In this document: piece by piece, positions 17,581 through 26,610 of the stretch
Layout of the letters: each line of letters opens with the position of its first letter
How positions within the stretch are numbered: the stretch's first letter is position 1
Source of the DNA: an uncultured Ignavibacteriota bacterium
GTDB taxonomy: Bacteria; Bacteroidota; Ignavibacteria; Palsa-1295
Assembly: GCA_903900335.1 (NCBI GenBank)
Contig: CAIUMP010000031.1
Location: forward strand, 1 to 43,894
Reading direction: 5' to 3'
Length of the DNA: 43,894 nucleotides
Program-made: the position numbers and the translations under genes
The notes under the pieces: generated by a model
The model's database searches: none
Seen by the model: only the letters and a program-made list of their open reading frames with translations
Told to the model about the DNA's origin: nothing

Positions 17581-18023
17581 GCGAGGATGAGAACAGGAAT
17601 CTCCCAGTAAGATGCAGGGGGGATGGATTTGTGACCTGCGGTTCGGGCTTGATCTCGCGGCCACGTCGGCGCAAATTCAAATCGAAAATTCGAACATTGA
17701 GTACTCTGCCCCTTAGCGGGCAGAACGCGGGCTGATGGCGAAAAAGATTAATTCAAATAATTTCAGACTGGGCTTGCATTGATAAAAGCAGTGTTGTATA
17801 TTGAATATGCTACTATAGGCACCAATTGCTCATTGACAACTTGGGAAGGGACTGCAATCAGGACAAAGCGGGAGTTCATTAAATGAACACGCAATTGAGA
17901 GAATAGGGGCACCTGTTTCTTATGGCAACAAATCATGAACACTGAAGGGCGAATGGGCGAAATTGCTTCACAATCGAATCCGATCGTGATCACTGGGCGA
18001 CCAACCACGCGACGGCGGGTTTG
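17581..18023. other. Intergenic stretch, no gene supported
   Basis: An 81-codon minus-strand frame (17763-18008) lacks family features. A weak promoter-like pair TTGCAT (17774) and TATATT (17797) with 17-bp spacing faces right but precedes no plus-strand gene. I see nothing firmer. Confidence 0.4.
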
Positions 18024-19577
18024 CTACTTGACAATTTCTGTCACTTTCTGGACGAATGAACCTCCATCAGTCAGTTCGACCAGCTTAGCAATGTCCTCTG
18101 AGATGTTCCTATCCTCGTCCAAGAACGGGACACGTTCGCGAATCAACTGATACGCCTTCTCACTACCCTTGCCGGGCTTGAGGGGTTTAAGAAAATCAAT
18201 TCCCTGCGCACCGCAAAGTAGTTCGATGGCGAGAACGCTGCCAACATTAACTACAACATTGCGTAGTTTGAGCGCCGCGATAGATCCCATGGAGTTGTGA
18301 TCTTCCTGATTACCACTCGTTGGAATGGAATCCACACTCGCAGGATGTGCCAACACTTTGTTCTCGCTGACGAGCGCGGCAGCGGTGTACTGCGCAATCA
18401 TGAGGCCGGAGTTGAGTCCGCCCTTTGGCGTGAGGAAGCGTGGAAGTCCATTCGAAAGCGCACCATTGACAAGGCGCTCTGTGCGGCGCTCGGATATGTT
18501 CGCAAGTTCGGAGATCGCGATGGCGAGATAATCCAACGCGAGCGCAAGCGGCTCGCCGTGGAAATTGCCGCCTTCCAAGTGGACGCCGTCATCGCCTTCT
18601 TCATCGGGGATGATGAGAGGATTATCCGTTGCTGAATTTATTTCAGTTGAAAGGACCCGCTCGACAAATTCAATTGTATCGCGGACAGAGCCATGTACTT
18701 GCGGGATGCAGCGCAGTGAGTACGCATCCTGCACGCGCGGGTCGTTATCGAGATGTGATTTTCGAATCTCACTTCCCGCGACAAGTTGCAACATGTGCTC
18801 GGCTACGTATTGCTGACCCCTATGTGGGCGAGCCCGATGGATACGAGCATCGAATGCCGTGTCCGTCGCACGGAGCGCGTCGAAGGACATCGCAGCTGCA
18901 ATGTCGGCGAGATCTGCAAGTTGTTTCGCCCGATGTAGTGCGAGACAGCCGATAGCGGACATCATCTGCGTGCCATTGATTAGTGCAAGGCCTTCCTTCG
19001 CTTCTAGAGCAAGCGCTGGAATCCCAACAATTGCGAGTGCTTCATGGGCTGGGAGCGTAGAGCGTTGCGCCGAATCACTACCGGGAAGAGAAATGAATCC
19101 CTCCCCTGTCATCGCCAGCGCGAGATGTGAGAGCGGTGCAAGATCGCCCGAGGAGCCGACGCTTCCCCGCGATGGGATGACCGGGAGAGCATCGGCCGCG
19201 AGCATCTTCAGCAACTGCTCGATGGCAACGAGGCGAATGCCGGAGCACCCCTTGGCAAGTGCATTTGCTCGAAGCAACAGCATTGCACGAACGACCTCCG
19301 GCGCAAGCGGTTCGCCAACTCCCGCGCTATGGGAGCGCAACAAGTTCTGTTGAAGCTGCCGAATCTGCTCGGTCGGGATCGACACATTCGCGAACTCGCC
19401 GAATCCCGTGGTGATGCCGTAAATGGTCTCGCCGGAAGCGACCCATTTATCCACAAGACGGCGCGATCGCTCAACGCGCTTGGCGGCCTCATCGGAAATG
19501 CGTATATCGGTTTCATCGCGTCGTGCAACGCGGGCTACATCTTCAATCGAAAGGGATTCGCCGTCGAGTTTGAGCAA
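18024..19577 (-). CDS. hutH: Histidine ammonia-lyase with SSG instead of ASG active-site triad
   Basis: 517 residues; converts L-histidine to urocanate and ammonia, the first step of histidine degradation in the cytosol. The start is TTG at 19577: an in-frame stop lies just upstream and MLKLDGESLSIEDVARVARR fits family N-termini. Conserved residues are in register with characterised enzymes (YGITTGFG with Tyr53; GSVG-SSG-DLAPLSH with the triad at 142-144; later QEDHNSMG and GAQGIDF). In known HutH proteins the MIO cofactor forms from Ala-Ser-Gly; here residue 142 is Ser (codon TCC). The central Ser and Gly are kept, so MIO formation remains plausible. It is divergent from hutI with ~64 bp between. 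Urocanase (hutU) is not in the window. Confidence 0.94.
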   Translation of the reverse strand: MLKLDGESLSIEDVARVARRDETDIRISDEAAKRVERSRRLVDKWVASGETIYGITTGFGEFANVSIPTEQIRQLQQNLLRSHSAGVGEPLAPEVVRAMLLLRANALAKGCSGIRLVAIEQLLKMLAADALPVIPSRGSVGSSGDLAPLSHLALAMTGEGFISLPGSDSAQRSTLPAHEALAIVGIPALALEAKEGLALINGTQMMSAIGCLALHRAKQLADLADIAAAMSFDALRATDTAFDARIHRARPHRGQQYVAEHMLQLVAGSEIRKSHLDNDPRVQDAYSLRCIPQVHGSVRDTIEFVERVLSTEINSATDNPLIIPDEEGDDGVHLEGGNFHGEPLALALDYLAIAISELANISERRTERLVNGALSNGLPRFLTPKGGLNSGLMIAQYTAAALVSENKVLAHPASVDSIPTSGNQEDHNSMGSIAALKLRNVVVNVGSVLAIELLCGAQGIDFLKPLKPGKGSEKAYQLIRERVPFLDEDRNISEDIAKLVELTDGGSFVQKVTEIVK

Positions 19578-19641
19578 TGGTATTGGGGTTTAATTGTTAC
19601 AAAAATACGGCGAAGGAAGCACCGGCCGCAGATTTGAACGA

Positions 19642-20877
19642 ATGAAGCTATACTACAATATTCGGAAGCTCTACACTCCACGAGGGTTTTCCGCGCGTCG
19701 TGGTGCCGCGATGGGTCGAATCGAGGAGATCCACAACGCGGCGATTCTCATCCGCGATGATGGGACAATCGAGTATGCTGGTCCAGCAGAGGGCAAGCCT
19801 GGAGGCTTGCCCCGCATGACGGAGATTGATTGCCGAGGTCTGGTAGCGCTGCCCGGTTTTGTCGATTCACACACGCACGCCGTCTTCGCTGGAGAACGTA
19901 GTCTGGAGTTTACTTTGCGTGCCGAAGGGCGATCCTACCAGGAGATTGCTGCGATGGGTGGCGGTATTCGATCTTCGGTGGAGCATGTTCGAGCCGCATC
20001 CGTCGAGGACATCGTAAACTACTCCCAGCCGTTCATCGAGCGCGCGTTGGCGCTGGGGACGACGACCATGGAGATTAAGTCCGGGTATGGACTCTCTACG
20101 GATTCGGAGCGCAAGTTGCTTGAAGCAGCGAAGTTGGTCGGCGAGCGAACGGCGATGGAAGTGGTGCGCACGTACATCGGCGCTCACGCGGTGCCGAAGG
20201 ACAAGTCGCAGTCTGAGTACGTCACTGAAATCATAGAGGAACAACTCCCCGCTCTTCACAAAAAGGCTGAGTTTTGCGACGTCTTCATGGACGAAGGCTA
20301 TTTCACGCGAGAGGAGACGATCAGAATATGCGAAAAAGCCAAGTCGCTTGGAATGAAGATCAAACTGCACGCTGATGAGCTTGCAGAAACAAGCGGCGCA
20401 AGGACAGCGGCAGAACTAACAGCATTCAGCGCCGATCACCTGCTAAAGATTAGCGAGGATGGAATCCGAGCACTTGCCGCAAGCGAGCGAACCATCGCCA
20501 CGCTCTTGCCAATAACCGCGCTCAGTCTGCGCGCGCCATTCGCGCAAGCGCGGAAAATGATCGACGCCGGATGCGCCGTCGCGATTGCAACCGATTGCAA
20601 TCCGGGAAGCTCGATGAGCGAGAATATGCAATTCGTAGTTACACTTGGGGTGATCGGGATGCAGATGACGCCAGCCGAAGCACTCACTGCCGCGACGCTC
20701 AATGGTGCCGCCTCACTCGATAGAGCCGCAACTCATGGCTCGATTGAGCGGAATAAAGTTGCGGACTTCGTGTTGTATGATATTCCGCGACTTGAATATC
20801 TGCCGTATCATATCGCCGTGAGCGATGTGGTGAGCGTGATAAAGCGAGGCGAAATTGTTTCTGGCGAGAGGCTTTGA
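19642..20877 (+). CDS. hutI: Imidazolonepropionase
   Basis: 411 residues from ATG 19642; an upstream TTG adds 16 residues lacking family character. It hydrolyses 4-imidazolone-5-propanoate to N-formimino-L-glutamate, the third step of histidine breakdown. It belongs to the amidohydrolase superfamily: metal ligands in FVDSHTHAVF, further ligands in AHAVP and LHADELAE, and the catalytic Asp region ATDCNPGSS. Substrate-binding segments RTYIGAHAVP and MGGGIRSSV are present. Divergent pairing with hutH suggests a shared control region in the 64-bp gap. The terminator region after it contains a palindromic repeat. Confidence 0.95.
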   Translation: MKLYYNIRKLYTPRGFSARRGAAMGRIEEIHNAAILIRDDGTIEYAGPAEGKPGGLPRMTEIDCRGLVALPGFVDSHTHAVFAGERSLEFTLRAEGRSYQEIAAMGGGIRSSVEHVRAASVEDIVNYSQPFIERALALGTTTMEIKSGYGLSTDSERKLLEAAKLVGERTAMEVVRTYIGAHAVPKDKSQSEYVTEIIEEQLPALHKKAEFCDVFMDEGYFTREETIRICEKAKSLGMKIKLHADELAETSGARTAAELTAFSADHLLKISEDGIRALAASERTIATLLPITALSLRAPFAQARKMIDAGCAVAIATDCNPGSSMSENMQFVVTLGVIGMQMTPAEALTAATLNGAASLDRAATHGSIERNKVADFVLYDIPRLEYLPYHIAVSDVVSVIKRGEIVSGERL

Positions 20878-20885
20878 TTTTTTCA

Positions 20886-20905
20886 CCGTGGCCTAATGGC
20901 CACGG
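20886..20905. repeat. Palindrome related to the one at 2781-2800
   Basis: CCGTGGCC-TAAT-GGCCACGG, perfect 8-bp stem preceded by a T run and followed by CTAC. An ATG in its loop (20896) is in frame with the next gene but is unlikely to be its start. Confidence 0.6.
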
Positions 20906-20913
20906 CTACAACG

Positions 20914-21438
20914 ATGAAACAGATAGTACCACTAATCATCCTGATTCTCTACAGCATCCTTTCGGCACGCCGAAAGGCGATGCGCGAGCAGAAGCGGAAG
21001 GAACAAGCCATACTGGCCGCGCGTGGGACGGCTATGCCCGTTGATGATGCGCCGGTGGAACAGAACAGGCAGGAGGTTGAACGTCAATCGGTTGCGATGG
21101 AAGCTTCTGACCGTTGGAAGAACATGACCGAGGAGGCGGATCGGTTCGTCGAGCAGGATGATCCGGAAGTGCAACAGGCTATTCAGCAAGCATACGACGC
21201 GTTGCGACGCGGGAAGCAGGAAACGGTTACATCCGTCGCTTCATTCGAGGATGTCATTCCAGCTCCGGTTGTAGTAGCAGCGCCGAAAGTAGTGGATGCG
21301 TATGAACAAGTGACGGTCGCCCGACGGAGGATCAGCTTCGATAAGCAATCACTGAGGACATTCTTCGTGACCCGCGAAGTTCTCGGCCCGCCTCGGTCCC
21401 GGAAGCCATTTCAGTTAGGTATCAAGGCCCACGAATAG
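20914..21438 (+). CDS. Small membrane-anchored hypothetical protein upstream of rodA
   Basis: 174 residues from ATG 20914; the earlier ATG lies within a palindromic repeat. A single N-terminal membrane segment (MKQIVPLIILILYSILSA) is followed by a basic stretch (RRKAMREQKRKEQ) and a long, charged, probably helical cytoplasmic region. The C-terminus LRTFFVTREVLGPPRSRKPF resembles the conserved tail (V-x-x-EILGPP-R) of small hypothetical proteins in Bacteroidota/Chlorobiota. It lies 12 bp before rodA, so they are probably co-transcribed; a link to cell elongation is possible from position only. Confidence 0.7.
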   Translation: MKQIVPLIILILYSILSARRKAMREQKRKEQAILAARGTAMPVDDAPVEQNRQEVERQSVAMEASDRWKNMTEEADRFVEQDDPEVQQAIQQAYDALRRGKQETVTSVASFEDVIPAPVVVAAPKVVDAYEQVTVARRRISFDKQSLRTFFVTREVLGPPRSRKPFQLGIKAHE

Positions 21439-21450
21439 GACAACGCTCGA

Positions 21451-22701
21451 ATGGCACTCGATCGAAAACAGATCGACATCAATGACGCATTAGAACGGAA
21501 GAACTTCGACCTCACGACGTTCTTTCCGGTGTTGTTGCTTACCGCAGCCGGGTTCGCAGCGATCTACAGTGCTACATACGCGGCGAACATGAACAATCGC
21601 TTCGGCTCGCAGTTGCTCTTCGCCGCGGGTGGCGTTGCTGCGATGATCGTGATGGCGATGTTGCCAACGCGTTGGTTTTTGGCAATTGCGTACCCGCTCT
21701 ACGGGATGAGTCTTACATTGCTTACAGTGGTGTTATTCGCTGGGAAGCTTGTATACGGCCACCGAAGTTGGATCGCCATTGGCGGCTTCCAATTTCAACC
21801 TTCGGAGATAGCGAAGCTCGCGACGATCTTCACTATTGGGGCATTTCTAAATAAAGGTCGCGACCTCTCGGATTTCAAGAATGTCATAGTACTTTGTTTG
21901 ATTGTCCTTGTACCGGTGGGACTGATCCTGCGAGAGCCCGACCCCGGCACAGCCGTTATCTTCATGGGGTTGCTCGTTATTCTGTTGTTGTGGTCGGGCG
22001 TCGATCTCTTCCTGCTGGCGGCGATAGTAATTCCATCGTTCGTTGCGGTGCTCTCGCTCTTTGGCACGACGCCGACGGTGATCTCCGTGCTGGTTGGCGG
22101 CGCAATCTTGTTTCTTATTTTCCGCAGGAATCTCGTTCTCACGATCTTTGCCTTTAGCGTCGTTATTGCCATTGCATTCTCCACAAATTTCATCTACGAG
22201 CATCTACACCAGTTTCAACGCAATCGCGTGCAGGTGCTACTGGATCCGGAGCTGGATCCGCTTGGGGCTGGATACAATGTTATCCAAACCCGCATGGCTA
22301 TTGGCTCCGGCGGGTTGTTCGGTAAGGGATATTTAAAGGGGACGCAGACGCAGCTCCGGTATGTGCCGAAGCAATGGACGGATTTTATCATCAGCGTGCC
22401 GTCGGAAGAATTTGGGTTTGTCGGCGCTGTTTTGATTTTGATGCTCTTCCTCTTCGTAATCTTTCGGGGTGTTGCCATTGCCTCCAGTGTACGAAGTATA
22501 TTCTCCAGCGTCGTCGCTATCGGTATTGCCGGGATCTGGTTCTTACATGTTACGGTCAACATCGGTATGGCGCTTGGGCTGATGCCGGTCATCGGAATTC
22601 CGTTGCCTTTTATGAGCTACGGCGGCTCCGCGCTTCTGACCAACTTATTGATGGCGGGAATACTGATGAATCTGTATCGGAATCGGAAGGTGTTGTTCTA
22701 G
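21451..22701 (+). CDS. rodA: Rod shape-determining protein RodA (SEDS peptidoglycan glycosyltransferase)
   Basis: 416 residues, about ten membrane segments. SEDS-family motifs: RSWIAIGGFQFQPSEIAKLA, REPDPGTAVIF (the conserved Asp region), GAGYNVIQTRMAIGSGGLFG, KGYLKGTQTQLRYVPKQWTD with DFIISVPSEEFGFVG, and MPVIGIPLPFMSYGGSALL at the C-terminal end. The family polymerises glycan strands in the elongasome with a class B PBP. RodA rather than FtsW is preferred from the QTQLRYVP and DFIISV wording. No PBP2 or MreBCD gene is in the window. A stem-loop follows the stop. Confidence 0.93.
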   Translation: MALDRKQIDINDALERKNFDLTTFFPVLLLTAAGFAAIYSATYAANMNNRFGSQLLFAAGGVAAMIVMAMLPTRWFLAIAYPLYGMSLTLLTVVLFAGKLVYGHRSWIAIGGFQFQPSEIAKLATIFTIGAFLNKGRDLSDFKNVIVLCLIVLVPVGLILREPDPGTAVIFMGLLVILLLWSGVDLFLLAAIVIPSFVAVLSLFGTTPTVISVLVGGAILFLIFRRNLVLTIFAFSVVIAIAFSTNFIYEHLHQFQRNRVQVLLDPELDPLGAGYNVIQTRMAIGSGGLFGKGYLKGTQTQLRYVPKQWTDFIISVPSEEFGFVGAVLILMLFLFVIFRGVAIASSVRSIFSSVVAIGIAGIWFLHVTVNIGMALGLMPVIGIPLPFMSYGGSALLTNLLMAGILMNLYRNRKVLF

Positions 22702-22720
22702 GGACATTCTGAGAATAAGT

Positions 22721-22761
22721 AAGCCTCGATTGTTGAAGATTTGCTTCAATCATCGAGGCTT
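22721..22761. terminator. Long stem-loop between rodA and tRNA-Pro
   Basis: AAGCCTCGATTGTTGAAG (22721-22738) pairs with CTTCAATCATCGAGGCTT (22744-22761), 18 positions with a two-base mismatch. No strong T run on the plus side; on the minus side ACTTATTC follows. It can serve both rodA and the convergent tRNA. Confidence 0.65.
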
Positions 22762-22772
22762 AAAGGTTCTTG

Positions 22773-22846
22773 TCGGCGTGGCGGGATTTGAACCCACGGC
22801 CCCTACTACCCCAAAGTAGTGCGCTACCAGGCTGCGCTACACGCCG
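22773..22846 (-). tRNA. tRNA-Pro (anticodon TGG)
   Basis: On the minus strand a 74-nt cloverleaf is complete: acceptor arms CGGCGTG (5') and CACGCCG (3') with discriminator A, D arm AGCGCAGCCTGGTAGCGC, anticodon stem ACTAC/GTAGT enclosing loop TTTGGGG (anticodon TGG, G37), and T arm GTGGGTTCAAATCCCGC. The 3' CCA is not encoded (ACA follows). It reads CCA and related Pro codons. Confidence 0.97.
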
Positions 22847-22912
22847 TCTCTTAGTCCAGAGTGCTAAGTAAGGCCGTAACAGGCCGCTTCGGGCCACCGT
22901 TCCGGTGGTGGG

Positions 22913-23917
22913 TTAGGGAGTATCTGCGTTTGAGCGCGCGATATTGATCTTCCTGTCTTGCTCCGCCAGCGTTTTGCTAAAATAGTGCCCCCCAGAGCCA
23001 TCTCGTCTCGCAACAAAATACAGATACGGATGCTTTGCAGGATGGAGCACAGCCCACACGCTTGCAGCACCGGGACTGCAAATCGGGCCCGGCGGCAAAC
23101 CAACATTCATATAGGAGTTGTAGGGCCCTGGCTTTAGAAGCTCGTCATGTGTGATAGGACGCGTGAGATGGAGTCCGTACGCCACGGCAGGATCGGCATC
23201 CAGTTTCATCCCGATTCGGAGGCGATTGAGATACACTCCCGCGATGGTATCTCGCTCCTGAGCACGCCTCGCTTCTGCTTCGACAATAGAAGCAATCGTC
23301 ATCAATTCGTGCAGAGAAAGATTCTCTTCCTCAGATTGAGCATACAACGAATCTGCGACGATCTTCTTCCAACGCTTCACCATACGTTCTACCAATCCGC
23401 GAGGATCGGCGCTTAGCAAGAACTCGTAAGTGTCCGGAAATAGATAGCCCTCGCCGGTCTTTGCTTCCGGTGGAATTCCTAACGAATGAAGAAAGGCCGT
23501 GTCCGTTGCGAAGCGAAGGAAGATCGCCGAGTCGAGTCCGAGTTTGTCTCGTGCGATGGAGGCGGCACGGTACATCGTGATGCCTTCCGGGAATGTCGCT
23601 TGGAGGATAAGGGCATACTCCGCGCCGGAAAGTCGTCTGCAGATTTGTGAGTTGGAGAGCCCGGGTTGAATGCGAAAGAGTCCGGCGTGTAGCTTTTTCG
23701 CGGTCCCCAGAATTCGGGCAGCAATTTGGAAGGACCACCTGGAGCGAAGAAGATGATGTGCATTCAGGCTATCGGCCAATGCATTTACACCCGTTCCTTT
23801 GGGGATAGTCACGACTTCTTCCTTAATGGAAGACAGCGGATTTCGCACAAAGAAGATGTAATACGGGGCGAGAATAGCTACGGCGAGAATGGCTATCGTG
23901 ATGAGTCGGCGTTTCAT
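22913..23917 (-). CDS. mltG: Endolytic murein transglycosylase MltG (YceG-like)
   Basis: 334 residues. A single N-terminal membrane anchor (about 5-25) is followed by a LysM-like part (VVTIPKGTGVNALADSLNAH) and the YceG domain: EGYLFPDTYEF, MTIASIVEAEARR containing the catalytic Glu, GVYLNRLRIGMKLDADPAV, YNSYMNVGLPPGPICSPG and FVARRDGSGGHYFSKTLAEQ. It cuts nascent glycan chains at the membrane and so sets their length. It sits close to tRNA-Pro, transcribed the same way. Together with rodA it adds to the cell-wall theme of this stretch. Confidence 0.95.
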   Translation of the reverse strand: MKRRLITIAILAVAILAPYYIFFVRNPLSSIKEEVVTIPKGTGVNALADSLNAHHLLRSRWSFQIAARILGTAKKLHAGLFRIQPGLSNSQICRRLSGAEYALILQATFPEGITMYRAASIARDKLGLDSAIFLRFATDTAFLHSLGIPPEAKTGEGYLFPDTYEFLLSADPRGLVERMVKRWKKIVADSLYAQSEEENLSLHELMTIASIVEAEARRAQERDTIAGVYLNRLRIGMKLDADPAVAYGLHLTRPITHDELLKPGPYNSYMNVGLPPGPICSPGAASVWAVLHPAKHPYLYFVARRDGSGGHYFSKTLAEQDRKINIARSNADTP

Positions 23918-23970
23918 GTCATCAAATTTACGGAAGGACTCGAGGGTCTTAACGATTTACACATTCACGC

Positions 23971-24082
23971 CGTCATTGCGAGGAAGTCCCGGAGTGACAA
24001 CGAAGCAATCCTTTACGGAGGTAAGAGGTCGTTCTCGATAAGGGATTGCTTCGTCACCGCTACGCGGCTCCTCGCAATGACG
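23971..24082. repeat. Dispersed inverted repeat (CGTCATTGCGAGGA type)
   Basis: CGTCATTGCGAGGA at the left matches TCCTCGCAATGACG at the right end in inverted orientation, and inner arms GAAGCAATCC/GGATTGCTTC pair as well. It is a common dispersed intergenic repeat, with no open frame. Confidence 0.8.
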
Positions 24083-24096
24083 CCTGTGAAAAAAGG

Positions 24097-24128
24097 AAGG
24101 GCAAGTTCATGATCACGAACTTGCCCCT
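24097..24128 (-). terminator. Rho-independent terminator for the OmpA-family gene
   Basis: GGGCAAGTTC (24099-24108) and GAACTTGCCC (24117-24126) form a perfect 10-bp stem; the minus strand continues TTCCTTTTTTCAC. It lies 50 bp past the stop at 24179. Confidence 0.85.
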
Positions 24129-24178
24129 TAATTCTTCTACATGTTCGAGCAGGCTTGGAGGCATGCTCTACCTCTTCC

Positions 24179-26125
24179 TTACTGGCTGGATTTCTCGATG
24201 GTGAACTCCACACGGCGATTGAGTTGTCGGCCTTCTGGAAGATCATTCGGGAATTTCGGGTCACGAACACCGTGACCGTGAACCGTTACATTTGAAGGGA
24301 GTGAGGTCATCGAGCGCAATGTGGTCACGGCTGAATTTGCCCGCGCCTCACTGAGCGATTGGTTGTATGGCACAGTCCCGGTCGAGTCGCAGTAGCCATC
24401 AATCTGTAGGCCTGTAGCCTCGCGGCTAATACTCTCAGAGATGAGTTCGAGCATCTGGCGTGCACGCTGATTGATCTCCGCCTTATCGAAATCAAAGGAA
24501 AGCATTCCATATCGTTCAAGATTATCACGTCCGACCGTCTTTGCCGTGATCCGAGTGAGTCCCTCCGCTCGGGCACTGCGGCCAGCGGCATCAGTGACAG
24601 ATAGCGTATAATGGATGGGCTGATCAAGATATTTTCCAGCATCCGGAATTTCAGCTGTTGTCGAAGTGGGTGGTGCTCCCGTGCCGGACAAAGGAGTACC
24701 AAGTGGCGTTCCGTCCTTGTCCAGTGTGATCGTCCAGTTCGTGTATGTATGCGTTGACGGATCTGGGGATACAGTCATATCATACCGAACTTGCGTTGCT
24801 CCGACGCTTAGCGCCGTCTTCTTCTCGATCTTGACAGGTGCTGTTAGGTCCGAAGATGTTGAGATGATTTCAACACGTCGGTTCTCCTCTTGACCTGCCC
24901 TCTTGAGCGGGTTTGTGGGCAATTCAGGGAGATTCCTTTGATCGATAGTAATTCGACTCGGGTCAATGTTCCACGTCGATATCAAGTAGTCAGCTACAGC
25001 TCGGGCACGAGCCTTCGACAGCAAGATGTTGCTTTTTTCAGATCCCGAGTTACTATTTGTCCCAACGAGCTTCACCTTGAGACTCGGATCGTTCTTCATT
25101 CGTGAGCCGGTGACATCAAGAACCTCATGATTTGCCTGGAAAGCATCCTTGCCCTGAAGTGCACTCTGCTCGCTGAATCCCGTTGCCCCACTTCGACTGT
25201 AGCGCGCAGGGATTGTGGAGGAATTCTCGTCAAAGAAGATGTATGGGAGGAGCGGAAGCGACGAGCGAGTTCGAATTGCTTGCTGCGGCGAAACTGGTTC
25301 AGACGTAACAGTGCCGTCCGGCAATACGCCATGAGCGGTGATAGTTGCGGTCAACTGCAACGGCGGCGGAGGTGCAACTTCTGGAGCTCCGTCGAGGGCG
25401 AACTTGAGGCTCGCACCGGCGGTAATAGTTAAGGGATAGTAGTTATTCGTGGTGCTCCCCGAAATATCGGAGTGCTTGGTAAAGCTGTATGAGAAAAACG
25501 CCTCTGGTGCAAGCCAAATCGTGTTCTTCGAGTTAAGCGGGATGTCATAGCCAACACCGAGCTTCAGTCCAGCAATAAGACCAGCGGTGCTTGGAAGGGT
25601 TGAGTCACCGGTGTAACTCGTACTATAAGCGTATTTCGCGCTTACAGGTGTTGATAGATTAAATCCTCCCATCACATGAAAATTGCTCAGGGAGTATTTC
25701 AGCAAAAGGTCTGCCCCAAGTGCAGCTTCAGAAATGCGAAGCCCCGGATGCGCAACCCCTGATGTAGAGTCAAAGCCTAAACTATAATCGTTATATGCAA
25801 TGCGCGGGGCGAACATCAGGTTCGTCCCGATAGGAATTTCCGCAAGTAGATGGAATTCCGGTCCGATATGGTTTACTCCCTGTGTGAAAAGGGGCGAGCC
25901 AGAGTGCGGATCATACCCGCTGGATCCATTCCAATTATCATTCATCCCCAACCCACCGCCGAGCGTAAGAGTAGTCGGCCAGGTACTTGACGAGCCAGGG
26001 GTGGTACCCGCAACAGTCTGCTGCGCAAAGGCAATAGGCGCAATCCATGCAACGGCCAGGAGTGCAACAACTAAAGTGGAAGTCGTTCTTCTTATGAGTC
26101 GTGGTAACATACGGTGCGTTTCCAT
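24179..26125 (-). CDS. Outer-membrane protein with two OmpA-like domains
   Basis: 648 residues; a start at ATG 26110 is equally possible. A signal peptide ending PIAFAQQ is followed by an aromatic, beta-rich region (about 40-240) that looks like an outer-membrane barrel. Two OmpA-type peptidoglycan-binding domains follow. The first (about 290-435) has LPLLPYIFFDENSSTIPARY, SKARARAVADYLISTWNI and EENRRVEI. The second, at the C-terminus, has LSFDFDKAEINQRARQMLEL, YCDSTGTVPYNQSLSEARA and EGRQLNRRVEF. Between them is a ~90-residue Ig-like stretch (TNWTITLDKDG ... GKYLDQPIHYTLSVTDAAG). The protein would tether the outer membrane to peptidoglycan. One OmpA domain is usual; two make it atypical. Confidence 0.85.
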   Translation of the reverse strand: METHRMLPRLIRRTTSTLVVALLAVAWIAPIAFAQQTVAGTTPGSSSTWPTTLTLGGGLGMNDNWNGSSGYDPHSGSPLFTQGVNHIGPEFHLLAEIPIGTNLMFAPRIAYNDYSLGFDSTSGVAHPGLRISEAALGADLLLKYSLSNFHVMGGFNLSTPVSAKYAYSTSYTGDSTLPSTAGLIAGLKLGVGYDIPLNSKNTIWLAPEAFFSYSFTKHSDISGSTTNNYYPLTITAGASLKFALDGAPEVAPPPPLQLTATITAHGVLPDGTVTSEPVSPQQAIRTRSSLPLLPYIFFDENSSTIPARYSRSGATGFSEQSALQGKDAFQANHEVLDVTGSRMKNDPSLKVKLVGTNSNSGSEKSNILLSKARARAVADYLISTWNIDPSRITIDQRNLPELPTNPLKRAGQEENRRVEIISTSSDLTAPVKIEKKTALSVGATQVRYDMTVSPDPSTHTYTNWTITLDKDGTPLGTPLSGTGAPPTSTTAEIPDAGKYLDQPIHYTLSVTDAAGRSARAEGLTRITAKTVGRDNLERYGMLSFDFDKAEINQRARQMLELISESISREATGLQIDGYCDSTGTVPYNQSLSEARANSAVTTLRSMTSLPSNVTVHGHGVRDPKFPNDLPEGRQLNRRVEFTIEKSSQ

Positions 26126-26350
26126 TTATCGCTGTGTTTTGTAAGAGATTCAACATGACCGGAAATATGTCTTCGAGTTTTAATCGAGGACATTCGCCGC
26201 CATATGACGAGTCCCTATCGGGGGTGAATGCTCATCAACTTTCAGCTCGGTAGTTGTCTGTTCACTTCCGGTGACGGTTCCTCTGTGATCCTCGCTTGAG
26301 TCATCGTGCCTCAAAATCCTCGCCAAATCAAACTTCTATCTTGTCCAAGA

Positions 26351-26382
26351 AGTCACGGAAGAGCGAATGCGCTTTCGTGACT
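26351..26382. repeat. Hairpin in the long intergenic region
   Basis: AGTCACG (26351-26357) pairs with CGTGACT (26376-26382); AAGAGCG/CGCTTT extend it inward. No T run; role unknown. Confidence 0.4.
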
Positions 26383-26553
26383 CGAGCACTCCGGAGAAGT
26401 TACGCGACGGATTGCGATGTGAATAGTGGTTTGGGGATAATTTTATCGTGCGGTCGGCGCGAATGTTTCTACAATCGGATTATTATGAGTTAATTCAGGA
26501 CAATATTCCGCTGCCAGGATCAACCCTTCACTTGTCATACGACGAATAGCCAG

Positions 26554-26610
26554 ATCGATTCTCTAACACTCCTAATAATCGATTCTCTAACACTCCTAAT
26601 AATCGATTCT
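26554..26610. repeat. 24-bp tandem repeat, 2.4 copies
   Basis: The 24-base unit starting ATCGATTCTC and ending CTCCTAATA is present exactly twice (26554-26577 and 26578-26601), followed by nine bases of a third copy. It lies in the ~860-bp gap between two divergently transcribed genes, where it could be a binding-site array or slippage product. Confidence 0.85.

Noticed and set aside
18859-19353. 164-codon plus-strand frame inside hutH
   Set aside because: Antisense shadow of a well-conserved enzyme; Ala/Ser/Arg composition only.
26554-26610. CRISPR-like array
   Set aside because: Units are 24 bp, directly adjacent without spacers; it is a simple tandem repeat.
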